Part shown: positions 1-7,752 of the stretch, one piece after another
How the letters are laid out: every line of letters starts with the position of its first letter
Position numbering within the stretch: the stretch's first letter is position 1
NCBI GenBank assembly: GCA_947626795.1
Contig: CANQTH010000004.1
Span: forward strand, 1 to 64,000
Origin: an uncultured Lachnospiraceae bacterium
Lineage (GTDB): Bacteria > Bacillota > Clostridia > Lachnospirales > Lachnospiraceae
Length of the DNA: 64,000 nucleotides
Direction of reading: 5' to 3'
Position numbers and translations under genes: made by a program
Notes under the pieces: model-generated
Told to the model about the DNA's origin: nothing
Databases searched by the model: none
The model's input: the letters and a program-made list of their open reading frames with translations, nothing else

Positions 1-33
1 GGTTTTTTCTGTAAGCTAAAGCGGCTGTTATCA

Positions 34-50
34 CACCTGCATAGCAGGTG
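34..50. other. Short perfect hairpin near the window edge
   Basis: A 7-bp perfect inverted repeat (CACCTGC / GCAGGTG) with a 3-base loop. It is followed on the plus strand by an AT-rich stretch, so it could be a small terminator for a gene left of the window. No coding sequence can be tied to it here. Confidence 0.35.
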
Positions 51-77
51 GTTTATTAAAAGACTGCCTTACAAGAA

Positions 78-107
78 GAAAGGCTGCCTTTTCCAAAGCA
101 GCCTTTC
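78..107. terminator. Hairpin downstream of the 6S-like RNA
   Basis: A 10-bp perfect stem (GAAAGGCTGC / GCAGCCTTTC) closes a 10-base loop. On the minus strand it is followed by TTCTTGT, only a weak U tract. It is the first strong hairpin downstream of the minus-strand promoter at 478-506 and may end that transcript or a longer precursor. Confidence 0.4.
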
Positions 108-264
108 CTCATTTGTATCTACGGCGGCCGAACGTTCGCAGAGCGCGCTCCCAGCCGCTTTTTCTTTTGTCTTCCATCGCTCTTTTGTATATGCTGTCCT
201 TCGTACTTTTATGACTTCTTTTGAAACTTCTGCGCAGCTATCTTTTGCAAAGATCTTTTGCAGA

Positions 265-472
265 TCGAAAACTTTATTCTGAAAGTACCCCAAAATGCCG
301 TTTCCTGCAATTTTGACTCCTAGCAAAGCTAGGTGGGCGACCGCAACCTCTCTTCTGCCTTCCGCTGCACAATGACGGCCTGACATCCAATCGGCAATAT
401 AGGAATCCCATGAACGTAAATGTAGGTTCAAAATAGCAGGGTATCGAACATCCCAGGAATACTTCCTGACGG
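265..472 (-). ncRNA. ssrS: Probable 6S RNA
   Basis: A structured RNA of about 200 nt read on the minus strand from a near-consensus promoter. The 5' segment GGAAGTATTCC (456-466) can pair with GGGGTACTTTC (281-291) over 11 positions counting G-U pairs. This gives the long closing stem and large central bubble typical of 6S RNA. Internal segments such as TTTTGAACC and the hairpin CCTAGC-TTT-GCTAGG fit my memory of clostridial 6S RNAs. 6S RNA binds sigma-A RNA polymerase by mimicking an open promoter and modulates transcription in stationary phase. An open reading frame with a TTG start runs through the region (69-431), but it has no ribosome-binding site and matches nothing I know. The 3' end is approximate, and identification is from memory, not a covariance search. 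Confidence 0.7.
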
Positions 473-477
473 ATAAG

Positions 478-506
478 ATTATACTCTATTATGCCCCGAT
501 TATCAA
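478..506 (-). promoter_or_regulatory. Sigma-A promoter of the 6S-like RNA
   Basis: On the minus strand, TTGATA (501-506) and TATAAT (478-483) are separated by exactly 17 bp. Transcription would begin near 471, at the 5' end of the predicted closing stem. Confidence 0.75.
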
Positions 507-553
507 CTAAAAATTAATGTAAAATTGTTACATTATAACGATTTATATACCGA

Positions 554-592
554 TTCAGCCTTCGGCTTCATCATTACGGAATCCGGCTCATT
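554..592. repeat. Partial copy of the dispersed palindromic repeat
   Basis: The segment TTCAGCCTTCGGCTTC followed by ATTACGGAATCCGGCTCATT closely matches the left half of the unit duplicated at 35026-35342. It overlaps the 3' end of the adjacent minus-strand LD-transpeptidase gene and supplies its stop codon. Confidence 0.6.
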
Positions 593-3029
593 CCAGATCG
601 GCTTCCGGCCTCGCCGCTGCGGGATCCGCCTGGCTCCCAGACGCATCCTGCTCCGTCCCGCCTGCCTGGGCTTCCGCCCCAGACGCCGGAGAATCTTGCC
701 CGCCCGGATCTGAATCCTGCCCGGCCTCGTCAGGCAAATCTTCCGACGTCTCAGGATCGATCAAGGCCGCTTTCTGGCCGCCTCCGCCCGGATCCTGCGG
801 GCTTTCCTGGCCCGTCGGCTCCGTTGGCGTATTCAGATCCGCCGGATCTGTCACCGTGTTCTGGTCTGCCGACGCATTCGGGTTCGCCAGCGCGTTCGGC
901 TCCGCCGCATTTGTCGGCGCATTCGGATCCGCCGGGTCTGTCGGCGTATTTGGATCCGTCGGGTCTGTCGGCGTATTTGGATCCGTCGGGTTCGTCGGCG
1001 TGTTCGGATCCGTCGGCGTATTCGGATCTGTCGGGTCTGTCGGCGTATCCGGATCTGCCGGCTTCTTGACGGTCAACGTAAATTCCGCCGTGGCTACTGC
1101 TTCGCTGTTATTCGGGTTCACAGCCGTGTAAGTGATGGTATAAGTCCCTTCCGCCGTGAATGCCGCCTTTCCGTCCACGATCGCCGGGATGTCCGCGATC
1201 GCCTTCCCATCCGCGTCGATTCCTATGATGGACGCCGTCAACGGGAGTTCCGAAAGATCCGGCAGGGACGCCGTCACCTTATCGTATACGTCATACGGCA
1301 CGGACACTTCCGCTTCCTTTAACTTGTCCTCGCCGATCGTGATCTGCGGGATCCTCGTGTCGGTCACAAGGACTGTCATCTTCTTCGTCCTGACCGCCGC
1401 TTCGTTATTCGGGTTGCTTACGCGGTATGCCACCACGTATTTCCCGGCCTTGTTAAATGCATACTTCTTCGCCTCGCGTGAGGTGATCGCCGTAAATTCC
1501 TCATCCCCCGGGCTCTTTACCTGGATGGAGATCCTCGATGTCACGTTCCTGCCGCAGAGCAGGCTCGCCTTCACGTCTTTCTTTAAGTTCAGGACGGTTC
1601 CGTACTCGACTTCCCGCTTGGAGACGATTCCTTCAAAGACTGGCTTCTTCGTGTCCTTCACGCTCACCGTCATGACCTTCTCCGCGACCGCCTTCTTATT
1701 ATATGGGTTCGCCACGGAATATTTCACGCGGTAAGTCCCGGTCTTCGCGAACTTGTATTTCTTATACTTGCTCTCGCTCAGCTTCGCGTAATTCTTTTTT
1801 CCCGGCGCCTTGGCCCGGATCACGATCTTCGATGTCAGATCCTTCCCGGACACCAGCTTCGCGCTGATCCCTTTCTTCAGATTCTTCGTCGCGTTGTACT
1901 CCGCCGACAGCTTGGAAGTCACGCCCTGCAGCTTTGGCTTCTTCGTATCCTGCACCTTGATGCTCGTCGTGGCCTTCGTCTCAAGCCCGTTGTTCGGATT
2001 TGTCACATAATAATTGATCTTATATGTCCCTAATTTCTTTAATCGTAATTTACTGCCTTTGTATGCCTTTTCCTCCTTGGATCCGGGGTAAATTACTTTA
2101 ATCCTGATTTTATTTGTTAAATTTTCCCCGGTAGAATTGGATGCCTTCACTCCTTTTTTAATATTAAACGTGGAATTATATTCCTTTTTGAGGCTCTTTT
2201 TCACCCCTTTTATCGCCGCTTTTCCCATGTCTTTGACGGTATATACGACGTCCGCGTAAGCCGTCCGGCCCAATGCGTCGGTGACGCGGTATGTAACCCG
2301 ATAGCTTCCAATCCGGTTCGTGTCGACATTCCCGGCGTAGGCCAACTGCCCGGTAATGTCGTTTCCAAGCGAATCCGCCGCCGTAATGCCCACATACGGC
2401 TGGAACGGCGTCCCGTAAGCAATCTCCGTCGCCGCGCCGCCCGTATTGATGGAAGGCATCGCCGAGCGGTACGGGTTGCCTGGCGCGGGATCGGTCGGAT
2501 CCCATCCTTCCTTCACGTTCGCCACCTTGATCGCCGCGGGCTTCCCAAGCGGGTCGTCCGCCGCCGAGCCATATATGATCTTCACGGTCGTCCCAAGCGG
2601 GCAGTTGTCGTAGATCCACTTGGCGTCCGCCACGGTCAGCCGGACGCATCCGTGGGACGCCGTCGTTCCGAGCTTATTGTATTCGCGATAGGACTGGGAC
2701 GCGAGGTCGCCGTTCCGGTAATACCATACGGAATGGAACAGGACGCCGCCGTGTATCCTCGTGCAGTACTGTCCGTAAGACGGGCCGTCCAAGGTATGCC
2801 ATCTGTATTTTGCCGGCGTGCTGAACGTCCCGATCGGCGTATCGTTCCCGCAGGAACATACAAAGGCGCGTTCCGGCGTCCCGTCGCTGCGGAACACGGT
2901 GACGACGTTCGTCCCCTTGTTCACCCGCAGCCAGTAATTCCCCGCCGCCTTCGCCTCGCCTCTGGGGAACAGCACGGCCGCCGCAACCCACAAAAGCAAA
3001 AGGGGTACCAATATTCTTTTTCTCTTCAT
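588..3029 (-). CDS. Secreted L,D-transpeptidase (YkuD) with Ig-like repeats
   Basis: 813 residues. Residues 1-29 form a signal peptide (basic MKRKR start, hydrophobic core, cleavage near AKA-A). The YkuD catalytic domain spans about 31-152 and shows the H-G-G and F-H-S segments (93-100) and the SHGCVR motif at 125-130 with catalytic Cys128. L,D-transpeptidases make 3-3 peptidoglycan crosslinks or attach proteins to the wall. About 195-665 holds four or five Ig-like modules of 70-100 residues with recurring NPNN and TYxIxY-type motifs. The tail from about 670 is rich in Pro, Thr, Asp and Asn (TDPNTP-type repeats) and probably spans the wall. No LPXTG motif is visible. The start has a good AGGAGG upstream. 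A modular, wall-associated crosslinking enzyme is the likely role. Confidence 0.88.
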   Translation of the reverse strand: MKRKRILVPLLLLWVAAAVLFPRGEAKAAGNYWLRVNKGTNVVTVFRSDGTPERAFVCSCGNDTPIGTFSTPAKYRWHTLDGPSYGQYCTRIHGGVLFHSVWYYRNGDLASQSYREYNKLGTTASHGCVRLTVADAKWIYDNCPLGTTVKIIYGSAADDPLGKPAAIKVANVKEGWDPTDPAPGNPYRSAMPSINTGGAATEIAYGTPFQPYVGITAADSLGNDITGQLAYAGNVDTNRIGSYRVTYRVTDALGRTAYADVVYTVKDMGKAAIKGVKKSLKKEYNSTFNIKKGVKASNSTGENLTNKIRIKVIYPGSKEEKAYKGSKLRLKKLGTYKINYYVTNPNNGLETKATTSIKVQDTKKPKLQGVTSKLSAEYNATKNLKKGISAKLVSGKDLTSKIVIRAKAPGKKNYAKLSESKYKKYKFAKTGTYRVKYSVANPYNKKAVAEKVMTVSVKDTKKPVFEGIVSKREVEYGTVLNLKKDVKASLLCGRNVTSRISIQVKSPGDEEFTAITSREAKKYAFNKAGKYVVAYRVSNPNNEAAVRTKKMTVLVTDTRIPQITIGEDKLKEAEVSVPYDVYDKVTASLPDLSELPLTASIIGIDADGKAIADIPAIVDGKAAFTAEGTYTITYTAVNPNNSEAVATAEFTLTVKKPADPDTPTDPTDPNTPTDPNTPTNPTDPNTPTDPTDPNTPTDPADPNAPTNAAEPNALANPNASADQNTVTDPADLNTPTEPTGQESPQDPGGGGQKAALIDPETSEDLPDEAGQDSDPGGQDSPASGAEAQAGGTEQDASGSQADPAAARPEADLE
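915..1065 (-). repeat. In-frame TDPNTP tandem repeats
   Basis: Short units of about 18 or 27 bp encode variations of T-D-P-(T/N)-x-P in the C-terminal tail of the LD-transpeptidase. Units are nearly identical at the DNA level, so length variation by slippage or recombination is likely. Confidence 0.75.
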
Positions 3030-3580
3030 GTCTGCCTCCTATCATGCGCTTTTCTTCCTGCGGCAGCAAGCCGTGCGGCCATGCCCGCATGGGCAATCCG
3101 GCAAACGCCGCGAGAGCCAGATCCTAAGCCCCTTGGGGCGCGCAAGCAAGCGTATGCCCGCAAGCCTGCCGCCAGGCGGTCCGGCTTATGACGAAAGAAA
3201 GCCCGCGAAGCGCGCCCGCTATCGTCCCGGAAGCCGTCAAAAGCGCGTCCTTCCGCCGGGCGCGAGCCGCCGCTTCCATGCGGGATCCTGCCAACACAAG
3301 CATATGTACATAACCGTCCAGCCTCCGGCCTTCCTGTCACGGAATCCATTCATTCCAAACCGCCTCCGGCCCTGGGCTAAATGGCTGCGATGAGGCCATA
3401 TCCCTGCCTCTTCTACCATATCTTGTATGACAAGCGTTTTTGACGTACAAATCCATGTCTATCATAAGGATATCCTTTTGCCCTGTCTTTGTCAATGTTT
3501 TTTTGCCAATGAGACAAAAATCCGGGCAAAACGACAGCAAAAAAATATGCGCTTCGCGGGCTTCCCATTCCAGCCGCCCT
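3030..3580. other. Intergenic region without a confident gene
   Basis: This 551-bp gap between the LD-transpeptidase and cdd contains only short open frames (for example 3026-3349 and 3237-3419, minus), none recognisable or with a convincing ribosome-binding site. It does contain a candidate minus-strand promoter at 3467-3495, which would give the LD-transpeptidase a leader of over 400 nt. Confidence 0.5.
3467..3495 (-). promoter_or_regulatory. Candidate promoter upstream of the LD-transpeptidase
   Basis: Minus-strand TTGACA (3490-3495), a 17-bp spacer and TATCCT (3467-3472). The -35 is perfect and the -10 matches four of six bases. Confidence 0.45.
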
Positions 3581-3970
3581 TTAGAACGACGAAAACGGCG
3601 CGGGAAACAGCTCACCAAGGGTCATGACGCGGTAATCCCGTTCGTCCGCCGCCATGATGACCCGGAACGCGTCCGGATCGCAAAATTCCGACAGAACCTG
3701 CCTGCACACGCCGCACGGGGACAGGTACCTGCCGTCCCCTCCCGTTATGGCGATCGCCTCGAATTGCCGTTCCCCTTCGGAAACCGCCTTGAACACCGCC
3801 GTCCTCTCCGCGCAGTTCGTTGCGGAAAAGCTGGCGTTTTCCACATTGCACCCCGTATAGACCTTCCCGCTCCTGCCTAAGAGCGCGGCCCCCACCCGGA
3901 ATTTTGAGTAAGGCGCGTACGCCTCCTCCCTCGCCTGGACCGCCCGCGCGGCCAATTCACGGTCTTCCAT
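3581..3970 (-). CDS. cdd: Cytidine deaminase
   Basis: 129 residues, the usual length for the small tetrameric bacterial enzyme. It hydrolytically deaminates cytidine and deoxycytidine to uridine and deoxyuridine in pyrimidine salvage. The substrate-binding NVEN is at 42-45, the zinc-ligand/proton-shuttle motif CAE at 53-55, and the PCGVC motif at 85-89 with the other two zinc cysteines (86, 89). The start is preceded by AAGGAGGG at good spacing. It is isolated from other nucleotide genes: the upstream neighbour, citrate synthase, is divergent. Identification is secure. Confidence 0.96.
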   Translation of the reverse strand: MEDRELAARAVQAREEAYAPYSKFRVGAALLGRSGKVYTGCNVENASFSATNCAERTAVFKAVSEGERQFEAIAITGGDGRYLSPCGVCRQVLSEFCDPDAFRVIMAADERDYRVMTLGELFPAPFSSF

Positions 3971-4094
3971 CTGCGTCCCTCCTTCATCTTACGCCCGATT
4001 TTCCCTATTCTTTTTCATTTTATCGGAAGGCAGGTAAAAAATCCATGTCCTATCCCTTAATTTTTTATTAAAATATGAACTTTTCATAAATTTA

Positions 4095-4124
4095 TTGTTT
4101 TTTCCCTTGAAAATATGCTATCAT
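4095..4124 (+). promoter_or_regulatory. Candidate promoter for citrate synthase
   Basis: TTGTTT (4095-4100), an 18-bp spacer and TATCAT (4119-4124) lie 65 bp before the start codon. The -35 is weak. Confidence 0.35.
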
Positions 4125-4188
4125 AGACAAATGATGAAAAAAATAACGAAAAAATTGTTACAAGAAATTTATCAAAGGGGGACGAAGT

Positions 4189-5553
4189 ATGAAAGCAAAT
4201 TATTTTTGTGAGGTCACGCCCGAAATCGCCCATTTAGCCGAATTAAGCAAACAGGCCGCCACGATCGACCCGGAGCTTTTCTCAAAATACGACGTCAAGC
4301 GCGGCCTGCGCGACGTAAACGGAAAAGGCGTCCTGGTGGGACTGACGGAAATCTCCGACGTCAACGCCACCAAGATTGTGGACGGGCAGTCCGTCCCCGC
4401 GCCCGGCGAGCTTTATTACCGGGGCTATAATGTAAAGGATATCATCCGTGGGATTTCCGAGTCTTCCCATTTTGGATTTGAGGAATGCACCTACCTCCTT
4501 CTGTTCGGGAAGCTCCCGACCCGGGAGGAGCTGGATTCCTTCTGCGGGCAGCTCGCGAAATACCGCACGCTCCCCGTCGACTTCGTGCGGGACATCATCA
4601 TGAAGGCCCCGAGCCACGACATGATGAATACGCTGGCGCGCAGCGTCCTCACGCTGTATTCTTACGACGAACATGCGGACGACATCTCCATCGCCAACGT
4701 GCTGCGGCAGAGCCTGGAGCTGATCAGCCTCTTCCCCCTGCTCTCGGTATACGGGTACCATGCGTACCGCCATTACCATGACGGCGCGAGCCTCTTCATC
4801 CACACGCCCGAGCCGAACTTGTCCACCGCGGAGACGATCCTCCATATCCTGCGCCCGGACAGCAAATATTCGCCGCTCGAAGCCAAGCTGCTCGACATCG
4901 CGCTGATCCTGCACATGGAACACGGCGGCGGCAACAACTCCACTTTCACGACGCACCTGGTATCCTCTTCCGGCACGGATACATATTCCGTCATCGCCGC
5001 GTCCTTAGGCTCTCTGAAAGGCCCGAAGCACGGCGGCGCGAACATCAAGGTCGTCAAGATGTTCGAGGACATGAAGGCGCACGTGCATGACTGGAAGGAC
5101 GAGGACGCCATCTGCGCGTACCTGTCCGACCTTTTGAATAAGAAGGCGTTCGACCACGCGGGGCTGATCTACGGGATGGGACATGCGGTATATTCCCTCT
5201 CCGACCCGCGCGCGGAGCTGTTCCGCACTTTCGTGGAGCGCCTTTCCAAAGAAAAAGGGCGGGAAGAGGAATTTGCCCTCTACTCCGCCGTAGAGCGGCT
5301 CGCGCCCCAGATCATCGCAAAAGAGCGGAAGATCTACAAAGGCGTAAGCCCGAACGTGGACTTTTTCTCCGGCTTTGCCTACAGTATGCTGAACCTGCCG
5401 CTTGAGCTTTACACCCCGATCTTCGCCATCGCGAGGATCTCCGGCTGGTGCGCGCACCGCCTCGAAGAATTGAGCTACAACGGGAAGATCATGCGCCCTG
5501 CGTACAAAAATGTGCAGGAACACCGCGCTTACATCCCCATGGCGGAGCGCTGA
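4189..5553 (+). CDS. gltA: Citrate synthase (citrate/2-methylcitrate family)
   Basis: 454 residues. It condenses oxaloacetate with acetyl-CoA to give citrate, the entry point for 2-oxoglutarate and glutamate synthesis in anaerobes with an incomplete TCA cycle. Conserved citrate synthase segments are present: MEHGGGNNS around His245, GPKHGGAN around His281, GMGHAVYSLSDPR around His332, and PNVDFFSG near the C-terminus with the catalytic Asp. The N-terminal extension of about 40 residues before the core is common in the clostridial form. A GGGGG-rich ribosome-binding site precedes the start. No aconitase or isocitrate dehydrogenase lies nearby. 2-Methylcitrate synthase activity cannot be excluded from sequence alone. 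Confidence 0.93.
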   Translation: MKANYFCEVTPEIAHLAELSKQAATIDPELFSKYDVKRGLRDVNGKGVLVGLTEISDVNATKIVDGQSVPAPGELYYRGYNVKDIIRGISESSHFGFEECTYLLLFGKLPTREELDSFCGQLAKYRTLPVDFVRDIIMKAPSHDMMNTLARSVLTLYSYDEHADDISIANVLRQSLELISLFPLLSVYGYHAYRHYHDGASLFIHTPEPNLSTAETILHILRPDSKYSPLEAKLLDIALILHMEHGGGNNSTFTTHLVSSSGTDTYSVIAASLGSLKGPKHGGANIKVVKMFEDMKAHVHDWKDEDAICAYLSDLLNKKAFDHAGLIYGMGHAVYSLSDPRAELFRTFVERLSKEKGREEEFALYSAVERLAPQIIAKERKIYKGVSPNVDFFSGFAYSMLNLPLELYTPIFAIARISGWCAHRLEELSYNGKIMRPAYKNVQEHRAYIPMAER

Positions 5554-5660
5554 CCGCCGGGGCCTGCGCCCGCGTCCCCATGGCGGAACGCCGATCGCCA
5601 AAGCCTGCTCTCCTCCCGCATCCCCATGGCAGGGCGCTGATCACCAGAACCTGCGCTTCG
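5534..5660 (+). repeat. Threefold direct repeat at the citrate synthase 3' end
   Basis: The segment beginning TCCCCATGGCGGAGCGCTGA, which carries the last codons and stop of citrate synthase, recurs imperfectly from 5575 and 5621. Offsets are 41 and 46 bp. The last copy runs into the 3' end of the convergent small membrane protein gene. Confidence 0.75.
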
Positions 5661-5976
5661 CCCGGTTCATGCTCACGTAAAACCATACGCATACCACGAG
5701 GAAGAGCAGCACGAGCGCGCGCATAACCCAGGGAAGCGGCGTGACAAGGTCGTTATAGAGGCCGACCGCGCCGAACACCGCCGCGATCCCGCCCATCAGG
5801 ACGATGCGCCCGAAAATATAATCGATATAGCCCTGCACGTCCCGCATGGACGCGGCCGGGCGGCTTCCCATGAGCCAACTGCTCAACTGCCTCGTCCGCT
5901 TCATGCGCACGGCCCCGTAGACAATATAAAGCCCGTACCCCAAGATGACTACGTCGAACAATGCCATCATCTGCAT
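5641..5976 (-). CDS. Small integral membrane protein, function unknown
   Basis: 111 residues with three likely membrane helices (about 5-23, 55-73, 83-102). A basic loop (KRTRQ) follows the first helix and the protein ends in a basic tail (RAKRRFW). I do not recognise a named family. It converges on citrate synthase, and its stop codon lies in the third copy of the repeat there. The start is chosen at the first ATG, with AAAGGAAATGATG upstream; an in-frame ATG two codons on is also possible. A real gene is likely because of its length, helix pattern and gap-filling position. Confidence 0.65.
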   Translation of the reverse strand: MQMMALFDVVILGYGLYIVYGAVRMKRTRQLSSWLMGSRPAASMRDVQGYIDYIFGRIVLMGGIAAVFGAVGLYNDLVTPLPWVMRALVLLFLVVCVWFYVSMNRAKRRFW

Positions 5977-6071
5977 TTTACATCATTTCCTTTCTTTTTG
6001 TATTGAATGCCTGGTAATACATTATACCTTCTGCAGGAAAAGATTGCAAATGATATTTCTAAAGAAAATGA

Positions 6072-6100
6072 TTGAAACTTCTCATTACATGGTGTAAAAT
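6072..6100 (+). promoter_or_regulatory. Promoter of the CheY/CheX-like pair
   Basis: TTGAAA (6072-6077), a 17-bp spacer and TAAAAT (6095-6100), 38 bp before the CheY-like start codon. Confidence 0.7.
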
Positions 6101-6137
6101 GGAAATATAAATTTTGTAATTACAAGGAGCGATACGA

Positions 6138-6509
6138 ATGGAAAACGTAAAAATCTTAATCTGCGATGATTCCATACTGGCCCGCAAGCAGCTAAAGGAC
6201 ATCATCCTTTCCTATGGTTATACCGATTTCATAGAGGCTTCCAACGGACAGGAAGCGATCGAATTGTACAAGGAGCATAAGCCTGACCTGGCATTTTTGG
6301 ATATCGTGATGCCGATCAAGGACGGCGTGGAAGCCATCAAGGAGATCCGCGCGTTCGACCCCAAGGCTTACATCATCATCGTTTCCTCTGTCGGCACGCA
6401 GACGCAGCTCAAAAACGCGATCCTGGAAGGAGCCAAGGATTTTGTGCAAAAGCCTTACGTGGATTCCGCCATCACGGAGATTTTGAAAAGACGTTTTGAA
6501 GGGAGATAA
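6138..6509 (+). CDS. CheY-like single-domain response regulator
   Basis: 123 residues, one receiver domain with no output domain. It has the acidic pair Asp10/Asp11, phospho-acceptor Asp55 (FLDIVMP), a Ser-Ser switch at 83-84 (IVSS) and Lys105 (QKP). Such stand-alone receivers pass a phosphoryl signal to a protein partner, as CheY does for the flagellar motor. The downstream gene starts 6 bp later and encodes a CheX-like phosphatase candidate, so this receiver is probably its substrate. The start is supported by CAAGGAG. No histidine kinase adjoins the pair, so the phosphodonor is unknown. Confidence 0.9.
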   Translation: MENVKILICDDSILARKQLKDIILSYGYTDFIEASNGQEAIELYKEHKPDLAFLDIVMPIKDGVEAIKEIRAFDPKAYIIIVSSVGTQTQLKNAILEGAKDFVQKPYVDSAITEILKRRFEGR

Positions 6510-6515
6510 TCTGTT

Positions 6516-7580
6516 ATGCATACGCAGTTTTTCGGCAATTTCTTGCTCAACAAAGGAGTCATTACTCCCGAACAATTGATAGACGCGCTCAAGGTGCAGG
6601 CATATGCGCACAAAAAGTTCGGCACGCTGGCGATCCATTCCGGCTATATGTCCGCGTCGGAAGTGGAGGACGTCTATATCACCCAGACGCACTTTGACAA
6701 GCATTTCGGGGAGCTTGCAACGGAGCTTGGATATCTCTCCGCCGACCAGGTGGACGAGTTGTTGGATACCCAGCTTCCGGATTATATGCTTTTGGGGCAG
6801 ATCCTCGTAGAGCAGAAGATCATCACCCGCATAGAGTTCGAGAACCTGATCGCGGAATATCAGTCCGCTTACGAGATCTATGACCTGGACTTGATCGACG
6901 AGCAAAAAGATATGGTAGAAAAGCTTTTGGCGAATTTTTACCTGCCGGAGGATGCGCCTTACTCTCAGAACATCCTCTCCTACCTCACGCTCTTTTTCAA
7001 TAACCTGGTGCGTTTTATCGGCGAGGATTTCACGCCGCTGAATATCATCGTCCTGCCGGAGGTTCCGACGAATTTCTGCGTCTCGCAGGATGTGGAAGGC
7101 TCGTTCTCCTTCCTCTCTGCGCTGGACATGGAGCCGGAGACGGCCGTCGCCTTCGCGAGCAGGTATATGAACGAGGAATTGACCGAAATGGACGAATATG
7201 TGCGCGCTTCCATGGAGGACTTCTTAAATCTGCATAACGGGCTTTTCTCCGTGAATATGTCAAACGACTTTTCGATGGAGCTGCATTTGCATCCCCCTGT
7301 CATAAACGAGCATACGACGCTGGCGACGGAATCCCCCTCGTATCTCCTTCCGATCATATACTCTTTCGGGACGATCAACTTTATCTTTTCCGTAAAGATG
7401 TCCGCATCGCTCGAAGATATCCCCGCAGCGGGAGAATCCGATACGCAAGGCGCGGACGGGCCGGAAAGCGGATCGGATCGATCGGAAGCCGCTCCGGAAG
7501 AGACGCCGGATCGATCTGAAGCCGCTCCGGAAGAGACGCCGGATCGATCGGAAGCCGCTCTGGAAGAGATGCCGGACTGA
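6516..7580 (+). CDS. CheX-like protein with N-terminal MshEN-like repeats
   Basis: 354 residues. Residues 3-117 form four repeats of 24-30 residues with the pattern (F/L)G-xxL-xxxG-(I/M/L)(T/S)-x5-L-xxxL-xxQ. They resemble MshEN/GspE N-terminal modules, some of which bind cyclic di-GMP, although the usual RLG arginine is absent here. Residues about 150-298 resemble CheX/CheC phosphatases. The expected ExxN active-site motif appears as DxxN (Asp235, Asn238, then Gly242). The last 35 residues contain three copies of DRSEAAPEETP. It is translationally close to the preceding CheY-like gene, so dephosphorylation of that receiver is the natural hypothesis. The exact start is supported by GAAGGGAGA. 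Ligand binding is inference. Confidence 0.7.
   Translation: MHTQFFGNFLLNKGVITPEQLIDALKVQAYAHKKFGTLAIHSGYMSASEVEDVYITQTHFDKHFGELATELGYLSADQVDELLDTQLPDYMLLGQILVEQKIITRIEFENLIAEYQSAYEIYDLDLIDEQKDMVEKLLANFYLPEDAPYSQNILSYLTLFFNNLVRFIGEDFTPLNIIVLPEVPTNFCVSQDVEGSFSFLSALDMEPETAVAFASRYMNEELTEMDEYVRASMEDFLNLHNGLFSVNMSNDFSMELHLHPPVINEHTTLATESPSYLLPIIYSFGTINFIFSVKMSASLEDIPAAGESDTQGADGPESGSDRSEAAPEETPDRSEAAPEETPDRSEAALEEMPD
7476..7574 (+). repeat. 33-bp in-frame tandem repeat
   Basis: Three copies (starting 7476, 7509, 7542) of a 33-bp unit encode an acidic DRSEAAPEETP-type tail of the CheX-like protein. Differences are only a few substitutions. Confidence 0.85.
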
Positions 7581-7691
7581 TCCCAAGATATCGTCTGTTC
7601 CGATCCGAATCTCTGCGCGGCCCAGTTTCAGCCGACGCAAACGTGCCATTGGCGCACGGCGTCCTAGAATGCTGTGCGGGTGTTCACAGCC

Positions 7692-7744
7692 GCAGGAAAA
7701 ACAAATCCCCCGCCCTTCCCGGGCGGGGGATTTGCTTTTCCTGC
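7692..7744. terminator. Strong bidirectional terminator
   Basis: A very long stem (GCAGGAAAA, then CAAATCCCCCGCCC, and their complements) lies between the convergent CheX-like and thrC genes. AT pairs at the stem base give A/U tracts in both directions. Confidence 0.88.
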
Positions 7745-7752
7745 TTCTTTTC

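Noticed and set aside
69-431. A 120-codon minus-strand open frame as a protein gene
   Set aside because: TTG start without ribosome-binding site, no recognisable family, and it overlaps a promoter-driven structured RNA that fits 6S RNA.
824-1131. Plus-strand open frames rich in Gly, Ser, Val or Pro, Asp, Leu opposite the transpeptidase tail
   Set aside because: They mirror the TDPNTP repeat and have no start signals.
3026-3419. Small minus-strand genes in the gap before the LD-transpeptidase
   Set aside because: Composition is Arg/Gly-rich, start signals are lacking and no family resemblance is visible.
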